Below are positions 1 through 6,373 of a DNA stretch of 8,809 bases, one piece after another. The position numbers and the translations under genes were made by a program. Position 1 is the stretch's first letter, and each line of letters opens with the position of its first letter. The DNA comes from an uncultured Thermomicrobiales bacterium (lineage in GTDB: Bacteria; Chloroflexota; Chloroflexia; Thermomicrobiales; UBA6265). The notes under the pieces were generated by a model. That model was not told where the DNA came from. It made no database searches and saw only the letters and a list, made by a program, of their open reading frames with translations. Location: contig CADCWK010000074.1 of the NCBI GenBank assembly GCA_902806375.1, positions 1-8,809 of the forward strand. Reading direction: 5' to 3'.

Positions 1-1
1 G

Positions 2-1027
2 AACCCCGATGCTCCCCGTGACGCGATGGGTATGGCCCCGGCGGTGGGCTACGCCGGCGGGGGAGCCGGCGGGATCGCGACACCCATAGGACAGCCGATC
101 GCCGACGACGCCGGTTCCGAGATCCGGTCGACGAGCGAGTCAGGCCCGCACGGTTCCGTGGCCGAATCCGCCGACCTCGGCCAGCGCCCGCTGCGCGACT
201 ACAAGCGCGAGGCCGACCCGGCGATCGACGCGACCGACACGACCATGTCCGCTGGTCAGTCCAGCGCCGGTCCGGTGGACTCGTATGTCTCGGATGCCGA
301 CGCGGTCGGCGGAACGGCGATCGGATCCACCAGGGCTGGCACGACGGCAAGTGCCGGCGCGGTCGATGGAGGGGGTCGGACGATCCTCGACACCTCACGT
401 GACCCAATCGACGCGGCCACGTCGGGCACCCAGGAAGGCATGATCACCGACCGGGGCCAGGCCGGCATCGTCCGGGAAACGGTCACGCGGGACGAGCGAT
501 TGACGACGAGTTCCCAGGGCGTGATGTCCAGCGATGTCGGTCACGGTTCGATCAGTGCCAGCACGGATAACACCAGCGACATCGTCGATGCCGGTGGCGA
601 GACCCTGACCAACGTCCAGGTCGGCTACCGGGTGATCGACGGCAGCGGCGACGAGATCGGCACCGTGACGGACCTCAAGTCGGGCGACCGGGATGCCGTT
701 ACCGGTGATGAGGCGACTGGCTCCTTCGGTGGCGGTGGGGCCATGCCGATCGCCGTTCCCGGCGGCACGGGTACCGGTGGGTCGACCGGTTCCAGTTCAG
801 GAGTCGGAATACCTGCCGTGGTGGCAGCCAGCGGTGACGACTTCGGCGGCGAGCCGAACGTCCAGGAGCCAGCTTACTCCCAGCTCGTCCGCCTCGGCTT
901 CATCAAGATCGACGCGAAGGGGTGGTTCAACTCGGATCTCTATGCCAGCGCTGACCAGATCGCCCGCGTCGAGGGCGAGACGGTCTACCTCCGGGGCAGC
1001 AAGAACGATCTGATCTCCGAGCGCTAG
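2..1027 (+). CDS. DUF2171/PRC-barrel-like protein with long Ser/Asp/Gly-rich N-terminal region, 5' partial
   Basis: The reading frame is open to the left edge (codons before the first ATG at 26 read NPDAPRDA), so the N-terminus is probably missing and the ATG at 26 need not be the start. Counting from ATG 26, residues 1-190 are low-complexity, rich in S, T, D, G and A, with no domain I recognise. Residues 197-217 (VGYRVIDGSGDEIGTVTDL) look like the first strands of a PRC-barrel/DUF2171 domain. Residues 285-329 (GFIKIDAKGW, DLYASADQIARVEGETVYL) look like the rest of the same domain. About 65 Gly/Ser-rich residues (218-284) separate the two parts, where ordinary members have a short loop. DUF2171 proteins are small, of unknown biochemical role, and often linked to stress or surface functions; this role is not shown here. 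No membrane segment is visible in the part present. The domain call is fairly sure, the function unknown. Confidence 0.72.
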   Translation, partial: NPDAPRDAMGMAPAVGYAGGGAGGIATPIGQPIADDAGSEIRSTSESGPHGSVAESADLGQRPLRDYKREADPAIDATDTTMSAGQSSAGPVDSYVSDADAVGGTAIGSTRAGTTASAGAVDGGGRTILDTSRDPIDAATSGTQEGMITDRGQAGIVRETVTRDERLTTSSQGVMSSDVGHGSISASTDNTSDIVDAGGETLTNVQVGYRVIDGSGDEIGTVTDLKSGDRDAVTGDEATGSFGGGGAMPIAVPGGTGTGGSTGSSSGVGIPAVVAASGDDFGGEPNVQEPAYSQLVRLGFIKIDAKGWFNSDLYASADQIARVEGETVYLRGSKNDLISER

Positions 1028-1108
1028 GGGTAACCCGGCGGGAGTTCCGACCCTGAGTGATGAGTCGGCCCGGCCAGAATTCCATTGCAGATCGGCATGT
1101 CGGCGGGT

Positions 1109-1127
1109 TCCGGAGATTGTCTCCGGA
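1109..1127 (+). terminator. Perfect 8-bp hairpin after the DUF2171-like gene
   Basis: TCCGGAGA (1109-1116) and TCTCCGGA (1120-1127) pair perfectly around a 3-base loop (TTG). It lies 81 bases after the stop at 1027 and well before the VanW start. There is no T-run after it, so it is either a weak or Rho-assisted terminator or another RNA structure. Confidence 0.35.
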
Positions 1128-1199
1128 GCCCGTCAACGTTGACCGGCGAGGCCCCCAGGTCCCCTCGAAGCGCAGAGGGAACGATTGCGCATAAAACCG

Positions 1200-1237
1200 G
1201 GGTCTCAAGACCCTGCTTCCCAAATGATAGGTATGGT
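1200..1237 (+). promoter_or_regulatory. Possible promoter/operator for the VanW-family gene
   Basis: A comparatively AT-richer patch lies just upstream of the gene. It contains a perfect dyad GGGTCT-CA-AGACCC (1200-1213) followed by -10-like hexamers TGATAG (1225-1230) and TATGGT (1232-1237). GTCTCA (1202-1207) is 17 bases before TGATAG but matches the -35 consensus poorly. The dyad could be an operator. The promoter call is weak; it is listed because no better candidate lies in this intergenic stretch. Confidence 0.22.
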
Positions 1238-1272
1238 AGGCTGCCAGTCGCGAATGGGGGAGATGGGGGTCC

Positions 1273-3045
1273 GTGGAACGTTTGCTGGGAGCACCTCGTC
1301 CATCGGCCCGTATGACCCGGCGGACGCTCGCCGCGAGCGGCGCCGCGGCCGTGACGGCACTGGCCATCGGGGCAGTCCTGCCTGCCCGGTACATCGACCG
1401 CGTCTACCCGGGCACGACCGTTCTCGGCCAGGACCTCACCGGCCTGTCCGCCGCCGATGCGGTCAGTCGGATCCAGGCGATCGTACAGGGCACCATGAGC
1501 GCGCTCGTCACTTTCCGCCTCGACGGCAGGGAGTGGGTCGCGAGCGCCGCCGACCTCGGGGTCTCGGTCGACTGGGACGCGCTCGCGACGCAGGTGATGG
1601 CCAACGGGCGTGAGACCGTCTCGGCCCGGACGGCGACGCTGCTGCCGTGGTCCGACACCGTGACCATCCCGCTCCCGGTCAGCCTCGACCATGGTGTCCT
1701 GAACCAGTACCTGGCCCGGCTCGACGCCGATGTCTCGGTCGAACCGGTCAACGCCACTCTCGACGGCACCGGTCCATCGATCGCGATCATCCCCGACCGG
1801 GACGGCCGCCATGTCGATTTCGGGCAGGCCCGTGAGACCGTCGTCGCTGCCGCCGGCTCGCTCGCCCCGGAGGACACCGACGTGCCGGTGGTCGCGATCA
1901 CCGCGGATATCACCGCATCGCAGCTGGCGGCGACGAAGGACAAGGTCCTCCGGCTGACCGAGGAGCCCATCACCATCACCGACGGCCGTGACTCCTGGGT
2001 GATCGCGCCAGAGGACCTGACGGGTGGACTGGTCATGCCGGAGGACGTCCTGACGAAGGACCCGTGGCTGGACCCCTGGTGGGTCGGCCAACTCATCGAC
2101 CCGGTCGTGGACGATCTCTTCGAGCCCGCGACCGACGCGACGCTGGCCTGGGATGGCGGACTCTATGCCAGCACGCGCAGCGCCACGGGTCGCGTGGTCG
2201 ACCGGGACGAACTGGTCGAGCAGGTCATCGCCGCGGCGGACACCGAGGACCGCGAGGTCCGTGTCACGACGCGGCCGATCGAACCGCGGATCGACAGCGG
2301 GAAGCTGGACGACCTGGGGATCACCGACCTGCTGACCGTCGGGGACTCCTCCTTCGTCGGGTCGTCCGAGGCCCGGACGACCAATGTCGGTGTCGCGTCA
2401 CGCTGGGTGTCGCAGACGGTCATCCCGCCCGACGAGGTCTTCTCCTTCAACGAGTCTCTCGGTGAGATCACGCTGGAGCGGGGCTATGTCACGGGCAAGA
2501 TCATCAAGGGAGACTGGTTCGCCGACGACATCGGCGGCGGCGTCTGTCAGGTCTCGACGACGGTCTACCGTGCCGCCCTCTACGCCGGCCTCCCGTTCCT
2601 GGAGTGGCACGCGCATTCGGCCCGCGTGACCTTCTACGAGCAGGACGGCTGGCCGATCGGTGTCGACGCGGCGATCTATCAGATCGACGAGACCGAGGGC
2701 TGGCCGCTCGACCTGAAGTTCCGGAACACGACCGGCGCCTGGCTGCTGCTCCAGATGGTCAACACCGGTACGACGATCATCGCCCAGCTCTACGGCTCCC
2801 CGACCGGGTGGCAGGTCGAGATCCCGGAACCGGTGGTCGGTGAGCCGATCCCTCCTCCCCCGCCCCAGATCCGGACCAGCGATGAGCTCGCTCCCCGCGA
2901 GCGGCGCCAGATCCAGCAGTCGCAGATGGGCGTCGATGTCGAGCTCTACCGGACCGTGACCGACCGGGACGGCAACGTCCTCCTGAACAACACGTTCAAG
3001 AGTTTCTACGCCCCACTCCCCCAGATCACCGAGGTCGGCAAGTAA
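1273..3045 (+). CDS. VanW family protein, membrane-anchored, with peptidoglycan-binding-like repeats
   Basis: This is a 590-aa extracytoplasmic protein of the VanW family. The GTG start at 1273 is preferred: GGGGGAG (1256-1262) precedes it by 10 bases, whereas the ATG at 1312 has no ribosome binding site. Residues 15-37 (RRTLAASGAAAVTALAIGAVL) form a basic-then-hydrophobic anchor or uncleaved signal. Residues about 85-195 and 228-340 look like two copies of the YoaR-type putative peptidoglycan-binding domain (PF12229-like). Residues about 365-495 are the VanW domain (PF04294), with the hallmark FSFNESLGEIT...GYVTGKII...GGGVCQVSTTVYRAAL and FLEWHAHS. A proline run (525-531) leads to a conserved-looking tail (VELYRTVTDRDGNVLLNNTF). 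VanW proteins occur in vancomycin-resistance clusters and widely elsewhere; their exact biochemistry is unsettled. No vanHAX or other resistance genes lie here, so a general cell-envelope role is more likely than resistance. It appears monocistronic. Confidence 0.93.
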   Translation: MERLLGAPRPSARMTRRTLAASGAAAVTALAIGAVLPARYIDRVYPGTTVLGQDLTGLSAADAVSRIQAIVQGTMSALVTFRLDGREWVASAADLGVSVDWDALATQVMANGRETVSARTATLLPWSDTVTIPLPVSLDHGVLNQYLARLDADVSVEPVNATLDGTGPSIAIIPDRDGRHVDFGQARETVVAAAGSLAPEDTDVPVVAITADITASQLAATKDKVLRLTEEPITITDGRDSWVIAPEDLTGGLVMPEDVLTKDPWLDPWWVGQLIDPVVDDLFEPATDATLAWDGGLYASTRSATGRVVDRDELVEQVIAAADTEDREVRVTTRPIEPRIDSGKLDDLGITDLLTVGDSSFVGSSEARTTNVGVASRWVSQTVIPPDEVFSFNESLGEITLERGYVTGKIIKGDWFADDIGGGVCQVSTTVYRAALYAGLPFLEWHAHSARVTFYEQDGWPIGVDAAIYQIDETEGWPLDLKFRNTTGAWLLLQMVNTGTTIIAQLYGSPTGWQVEIPEPVVGEPIPPPPPQIRTSDELAPRERRQIQQSQMGVDVELYRTVTDRDGNVLLNNTFKSFYAPLPQITEVGK

Positions 3046-3072
3046 GATCGTCAGACGGATCCGCCGCGCATG

Positions 3073-3122
3073 CCGGACGCGATGAGGGCCGACCCGACCG
3101 GGTCGGCCCTCATCGCGTCCGG
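3073..3122. terminator. Bidirectional terminator, 23-bp perfect stem
   Basis: Bases 3073-3095 pair perfectly with 3100-3122 around a 4-base loop (GACC). The dyad lies between the VanW stop (3045) and the stop of the convergent oxidoreductase (3142), so it can serve both transcripts. Neither strand has a T-run after the stem, so it is a very stable hairpin of the U-tractless type seen in high-GC bacteria. Confidence 0.82.
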
Positions 3123-3141
3123 TCCGGTGCCGTGCACGGGC

Positions 3142-4005
3142 TCATGCGCTGGCGATCGCCTCTTCCAGCACGACCCTGATCGACAGCGGTGGCCGGCCGA
3201 GTAGCCCCTGGAGCGTGGGATCCGTGGCCGCGAACTCGCCGCGCCGGGCGGCGAGGAACATGCCCATCAGCATCCGTGCCTGGGCCGCCGGGACGCCTCG
3301 CCCGATGAGCCCCTGCACCCATTCGTCGTCATCGACCACGACGCGGCGGATCTCGCGGCCGGTGAGTCCGGAGAGGATGCTCGCGATGCCTGCCAGGTCG
3401 TGCGCATCGGGGGCGGTCAGGGGCGGGGTCGGCCCGTCGGGGCGTCCCTCGTCCGTGAGGGCGATCGCCGCCGCCTCGGCGAGATCGTCATGGTTGGTCC
3501 AGGACACCGGGCCGTCGGCCGGTGCCGCCAGTTCGCCCGTCCGCAGCGCCCCGCCGAGCAGCAGCGGGACGGTGCTCGCGTAGAAGCCGTTCCGCAGCGC
3601 GGCGTACCGGATCCCGCTGCCGTCGAGGTACCGCTCCGTGGCGGCGTGGTCGGGCATCGGCGCGAACACCGAGTCGGCGTTCGACGCCATGTGACTCGTG
3701 TAGAGCACCCGCCGCACCCCGGCGGCACGCGCCGCGTCGACCGCGGTGGTGTGATGCCGCATGGCCTCGTCGCCCGTGGCACCGGCCGACACGATCAGCA
3801 CCTGGTCGGCGCCCGCGAACGCTTCGGCGAGGGAGTCGGGATCGTCGTAGTCGCCGTGACGCACGCGGACCCCGCGAGTGCCGAGCGCTGCCGCCCGGTC
3901 GGTATCGCGGACACTGACGCCGATCTGGTCCGCTGGCACGCGCTGGAGGAGGTGATCGACGATCCGGGAACCGAGTTTGCCCGTCGCGCCGGTGATGACG
4001 ATCAT
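3142..4005 (-). CDS. QorB-like NAD(P)H-dependent oxidoreductase (NmrA/SDR family)
   Basis: This 287-aa protein is complete and close to the usual length of QorB (NAD(P)H:quinone oxidoreductase 2). The N-terminus MIVITGATGKLG carries the GxxGxxG nucleotide-binding loop (G6, G9, G12) of an atypical, NmrA-like SDR. The overall layout matches my memory of E. coli QorB: VPADQIGVSVRD after the loop, HGDYDDPDSLAEAF, GVRRVLYTS, GIRYAALRNGFYAS, and a C-terminal LLGRPP segment. The classical SDR YxxxK pair is not evident, as expected in this subgroup. The likely role is cytosolic NADPH-dependent reduction of quinones or other electrophiles; the substrate is not determinable. AGAGAGGA on the minus strand lies just upstream of the ATG at 4005. 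It is divergent from a TetR-family gene across a dyad-rich region, which suggests the regulator controls it. The alternative is a redox-sensor NmrA protein without catalysis. Confidence 0.88.
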   Translation of the reverse strand: MIVITGATGKLGSRIVDHLLQRVPADQIGVSVRDTDRAAALGTRGVRVRHGDYDDPDSLAEAFAGADQVLIVSAGATGDEAMRHHTTAVDAARAAGVRRVLYTSHMASNADSVFAPMPDHAATERYLDGSGIRYAALRNGFYASTVPLLLGGALRTGELAAPADGPVSWTNHDDLAEAAAIALTDEGRPDGPTPPLTAPDAHDLAGIASILSGLTGREIRRVVVDDDEWVQGLIGRGVPAAQARMLMGMFLAARRGEFAATDPTLQGLLGRPPLSIRVVLEEAIASA

Positions 4006-4030
4006 GGGAGATCCTCTCTCTGGTACGATG

Positions 4031-4093
4031 CGTTATCAAGGTAACGAGTACATGATATCAGAAGTGTTATCTTGATATCAATGGAGTGTTATC
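4031..4093. promoter_or_regulatory. Divergent promoter and putative TetR operator cluster
   Basis: The stretch is about 35% GC in an otherwise GC-rich window. It holds two imperfect dyads, GTTATC-AA-GGTAAC (4032-4045) and GTTATC-TT-GATATC (4066-4079), plus a further GTTATC (4088-4093). AGTGTTATC occurs twice, exactly 22 bases apart (4063 and 4085). TGATATCA occurs twice, 20 bases apart (4053 and 4073), the second inside the perfect palindrome TTGATATCAA (4072-4081). The TGATATCA at 4053-4060 reads as an extended -10 (TGnTATCAn) on both strands. Plus-strand TTATCA (4033-4038) sits 17 bases upstream of its TATCAG. Minus-strand TTGATA (4074-4079 complement) sits 19 bases from its TATCAT. A regulator bound here would cover both promoters. 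Exact operator boundaries are inferred. Confidence 0.68.
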
Positions 4094-4094
4094 G

Positions 4095-4892
4095 ATGCGA
4101 GGGAATGCGTCGCGGGATGAGCTCCATCAGATCGGGTCGCCCGGGCCGGGCGTGAGGACGGGCGCGGACGCGGTGTCGCCGGCGACCAGGGATCAGGTGC
4201 GGGAGCGGATCGTCGAGGCTGCCACCGGACTCCTGCACCATCAGGGGCCGGAAGCGGTCACGACGCGCGCGGTCGCGACGAGGGCCGGCGTGCAGGCGCC
4301 GACGATCTACCGCCTGTTCGGCGACAAGGACGGATTGCTCCGGGCCGTGGCCGAACGCGCCTTCGCGGCGTACGTGGCGGACAAGGCGGGCCAGAGCCAG
4401 ACCGACGACCCGGTCGCGGATCTGCGGGCGGGGTGGGAAGCGCATCTCGGCTTCGGCCTCGCCAATCCGGACCTGTTCACGGTCCTGAGCACCGCGCGCC
4501 ACGTCACCGGTTCACCGGCGTCGGTGACCGGCATGCAGGTCCTGCGGCGCCGTGTCGAGCGCATCGCGGCGGCGGGCAGGCTCCGCGTCCCCGTCCCTCG
4601 CGCGGTCCAGATGATCCACGCCGCCGGGACGGGAGCCGTGCTGACGCTCCTGGCCGTGTCGCCGGAGGATCGTGACCCGGGACTGGGTGATGCGGTGTAT
4701 GACGCCCTGGTGCGTGCGATCACCACTGATCACGCCGCGGGGAGCGAGGAGAACGCCGGCACCCGAGCGGCCATTACCCTCACGAGTCATCTGCCGATAC
4801 TGGGGGGGTTGAGCGACGCCGAGCGGGGCATGATGACGGAATGGCTCGATCGCATCGTCGCCCGCACGCCCGAGCGCGATGCGGGTCAGTGA
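4095..4892 (+). CDS. TetR/AcrR family transcriptional regulator
   Basis: This is a 265-aa regulator. The ATG at 4095 is chosen because GGAG (4083-4086) precedes it by 8 bases; an in-frame GTG at 4086 overlaps that site. Residues 31-85 form the TetR DNA-binding domain: TRDQVRERIVEAATGLL (helix 1), then TTRAVATRAGVQAPTIYRLFGDKDGLLRAV (helix-turn-helix and the typical YRLFGDKDGLL). The all-helical ligand-binding part runs from about residue 90 to 210 (PVADLRAGWEAHLGFGLANPDLFTVL), followed by a C-terminal extension of about 55 residues. The N-terminal arm of about 30 residues is longer than usual and partly disordered-looking. It is transcribed away from the QorB-like gene, and the shared region carries several dyads, so it most likely represses both itself and that gene until a quinone-like or electrophilic ligand binds. 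The ligand is unknown. Confidence 0.9.
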   Translation: MRGNASRDELHQIGSPGPGVRTGADAVSPATRDQVRERIVEAATGLLHHQGPEAVTTRAVATRAGVQAPTIYRLFGDKDGLLRAVAERAFAAYVADKAGQSQTDDPVADLRAGWEAHLGFGLANPDLFTVLSTARHVTGSPASVTGMQVLRRRVERIAAAGRLRVPVPRAVQMIHAAGTGAVLTLLAVSPEDRDPGLGDAVYDALVRAITTDHAAGSEENAGTRAAITLTSHLPILGGLSDAERGMMTEWLDRIVARTPERDAGQ

Positions 4893-4944
4893 CGCCGGTA
4901 AGTGTCGACCTGGGCGCCTGTGCCCATGATGGGTGAGCGCACGG

Positions 4945-4979
4945 GAACGGACCGGAGGCGATGGGCCTCCGGTCCGTTC
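4945..4979. terminator. Bidirectional terminator, 15-bp perfect stem
   Basis: Bases 4945-4959 pair perfectly with 4965-4979 around a 5-base loop (GATGG). It lies between the end of the TetR gene (4892) and the end of the convergent DUF2795 gene (5015). No T-run follows on either strand. Confidence 0.8.
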
Positions 4980-5014
4980 ATCGGCCGCGGGTATGCTGGG
5001 GGATGGCCTGCTGG

Positions 5015-5206
5015 TCAGACTTCGGAGACGGCGTGGCTGATGTCCGTCGGCTTCTCGTACGTGCCGTCCTTCATCGACCTCAGCGCGTCGAGGATGTCCT
5101 CACCGGCGTCGTTCGACTCGGCGAGGCTGACGATGTCGTCCTTGCTGGCCGGGTAGTCGAGACCCTTGAGATGCTTCTGGAGCTCGATCGGGTTGATCTT
5201 TGCCAT
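5015..5206 (-). CDS. DUF2795 domain protein, copy 1 (63 aa)
   Basis: A small complete protein that is entirely one DUF2795 domain. It begins MAKINPIELQKHLKGLDYPASKDDIVSLAE and ends DALRSMKDGTYEKPTDISHAVSEV. The family hallmarks are visible: the L-x-G-x-x-[YF]-P-A-[ST]-K entry and a closing L-x-x-[ML]-x-D-G-x-Y segment. The family is widespread in high-GC bacteria. Its role is not established; its size and helical character suggest a small protein- or nucleic-acid-binding module. The minus-strand AAAGGA a few bases upstream of the ATG at 5206 supports the start. It lies 92 bases downstream of a second DUF2795 gene on the same strand, so the two are probably co-transcribed, ending at the dyad at 4945-4979. 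Confidence 0.9.
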   Translation of the reverse strand: MAKINPIELQKHLKGLDYPASKDDIVSLAESNDAGEDILDALRSMKDGTYEKPTDISHAVSEV

Positions 5207-5298
5207 GGGTCGGTCCTTTCGATGGGGTCAGGCTGACTGGATCGGCGACCGGAAGGCGTGTCCGGCCGACGGGACGGAGTCCGTCACGGGCAATGGCG

Positions 5299-5496
5299 TC
5301 AGTAGGCCGCGTTGGACGTGGCGGAATCGACCTCGTCGAGGTCCTCGTAGGTCCCGTCCGGCATCTCCTCGATCTGCGACCGGACCAGCGCGGCGTGTTC
5401 GCTCTGATCGAGGTGGGCGAGGATCTGCTCCTTGGTGGCCGGGAACGCCAGTCCCTCGAGCGCCTGGTGCAGTTCGATCGGTCCGATGGTACTCAT
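5299..5496 (-). CDS. DUF2795 domain protein, copy 2 (65 aa)
   Basis: The open frame extends further upstream, but the ATG at 5496 is chosen because a strong GGAGGAG (complement of 5500-5506) sits directly before it and because the protein then aligns end to end with its neighbour. MSTIGPIELHQALEGLAFPATKEQILAHLD parallels the start of copy 1 (INPIELQKHLKGLDYPASKDDIVSLAE), and EEMPDGTYEDLDEV parallels its RSMKDGTYEKPTDI. The two are clear paralogues that have diverged, mostly in the middle helix and tail. This is the promoter-proximal gene of the pair. It points away from the P-loop protein gene at 5610, with about 113 bases between the start codons that must hold promoters for both. No function can be assigned from the sequence. 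Confidence 0.88.
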   Translation of the reverse strand: MSTIGPIELHQALEGLAFPATKEQILAHLDQSEHAALVRSQIEEMPDGTYEDLDEVDSATSNAAY

Positions 5497-5596
5497 GGTC
5501 TCCTCCGTGCCGGGGGTCCTGATCCTGACTGGCTGGCGGCCGTTGATCGGACCGGCCTCGCCGCACGGTACGCGACGCACCCCCGGTGCCAGTGGT

Positions 5597-5603
5597 GGGG
5601 AGG
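5597..5603 (+). promoter_or_regulatory. Ribosome binding site fixing the P-loop gene start
   Basis: GGGGAGG lies 6 bases before the ATG at 5610. It abuts the in-frame ATG at 5604 with no spacing, which argues for 5610 over 5604 or the GTG at 5586. Confidence 0.65.
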
Positions 5604-5609
5604 ATGACC

Positions 5610-6245
5610 ATGGGGAGATGCAACCGTCGGCGCAGGACCGGCCGGGACCGGCTGGTCGTCAGTGTCTGCGGCCCGAGCGGGAGCGGGAAGTCGTCACTGG
5701 CGGTCGGGCTGGTCGAGGCCCTGGGGACGGGACTCGCGAGCCGGGTCCCCGCCGACTGGTATCTGCTGGACGCACCGCCCGGAGCCGCCACCGTTGCTCC
5801 ATACGCCTGGGACTGGCTCCGGCTGACCGCCGACCTCGCTGGCCCAGACGGGCGGCTGGTCCACACGCCAAGGTTCGACTTCGCCCGCATGCGGCGGGGT
5901 GACCCCGGCTCCGCGAAGGGGTTCACCCTCCGGCCGGTCATGCTGGTCGACGCCATGAGACCGTATCCGGCCGCCGGTCTCGTGGTCCGGCTGGAGGTCG
6001 GTCCGGATGAGCGCCGGCGACGGCTGGCTGAGCGGGACGCCCGGTGGGGCACGAGCGTCCTCACCCGGTGGGATCGCCTCGAGGCCAGCCATGTCGACGC
6101 GTCCCCTCGGACGGACGGACTCGTGCTCGATGGCGAGTCGCCGCCGGGCGAACTGATCCACCTGGTCCTGGGGGCGATCCGGCGACGATTCGGCGACGAT
6201 CTGCCCGCTTCCTTCCCGGGCGACGGGTTGGACGCGATTCCGTGA
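5610..6245 (+). CDS. Uridine kinase-like P-loop NTPase
   Basis: A 211-aa cytosolic P-loop protein starting at the ATG at 5610 behind GGGGAGG. A basic N-terminus (residues 3-14) leads to the strand LVVSVC and a Walker A motif GPSGSGKS (21-28). Residues 48-51 (ADWY) stand where uridine kinases have the substrate-binding DDFY. RFDFARM (88-94) and a Walker B-like strand ending VDAM (113-116, cf. VDG/VEG) follow at the expected spacing. An arginine-rich lid (DERRRRLAERDARWG, 133-147) completes the fold. The layout fits the uridine kinase / phosphoribulokinase-like group, and the length is normal for uridine kinase. The first Asp of DDFY is Ala here, so substrate and activity are uncertain. It is divergent from the DUF2795 pair and 128 bases before the repeat-tailed membrane protein. 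An alternative is another small-molecule kinase of the AAA_18/ATPase type. Confidence 0.75.
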   Translation: MGRCNRRRRTGRDRLVVSVCGPSGSGKSSLAVGLVEALGTGLASRVPADWYLLDAPPGAATVAPYAWDWLRLTADLAGPDGRLVHTPRFDFARMRRGDPGSAKGFTLRPVMLVDAMRPYPAAGLVVRLEVGPDERRRRLAERDARWGTSVLTRWDRLEASHVDASPRTDGLVLDGESPPGELIHLVLGAIRRRFGDDLPASFPGDGLDAIP

Positions 6246-6253
6246 CGCCGCCG

Positions 6254-6284
6254 TGACGGTCGGCACATACCGTGCGGGTACGCT
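6254..6284 (+). promoter_or_regulatory. Possible promoter for the repeat-tailed membrane protein
   Basis: TGACGG (6254-6259) and TACGCT (6279-6284) resemble high-GC -35 and -10 hexamers, but the spacer is 19 bases. CCGTGACG is repeated at 6240-6247 and 6251-6258, the first copy overlapping the stop of the upstream gene. Weak call. Confidence 0.22.
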
Positions 6285-6373
6285 TGGAAGCTGGGGGCCA
6301 TGATGGTCACAGGCTACGCGACGCCCCCAGCCGGCGATCCGATACCCGGACCGTCCAGACGCAGGAGACACAC

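Noticed and set aside
1024..2091. Long minus-strand open frames (to about 355 codons) opposite the VanW gene
   Set aside because: They are antisense to a clearly recognisable VanW protein, are rich in Arg/Gly/Asp as expected from complementary GC-rich codons, and show no domain.
1273..3045. Vancomycin-resistance locus
   Set aside because: VanW-family proteins are common outside resistance clusters, and no vanH, vanA, vanX or two-component genes are present in the window.
3400..4044. Plus-strand open frame opposite the QorB-like gene
   Set aside because: It is antisense to a recognisable protein, and its end runs into the operator region; no domain is visible.
5280..5500. Toxin-antitoxin reading of the two small minus-strand genes
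   Set aside because: Both proteins are paralogous DUF2795 domains, separated by 92 bases rather than overlapping, and neither resembles a known toxin or antitoxin family.
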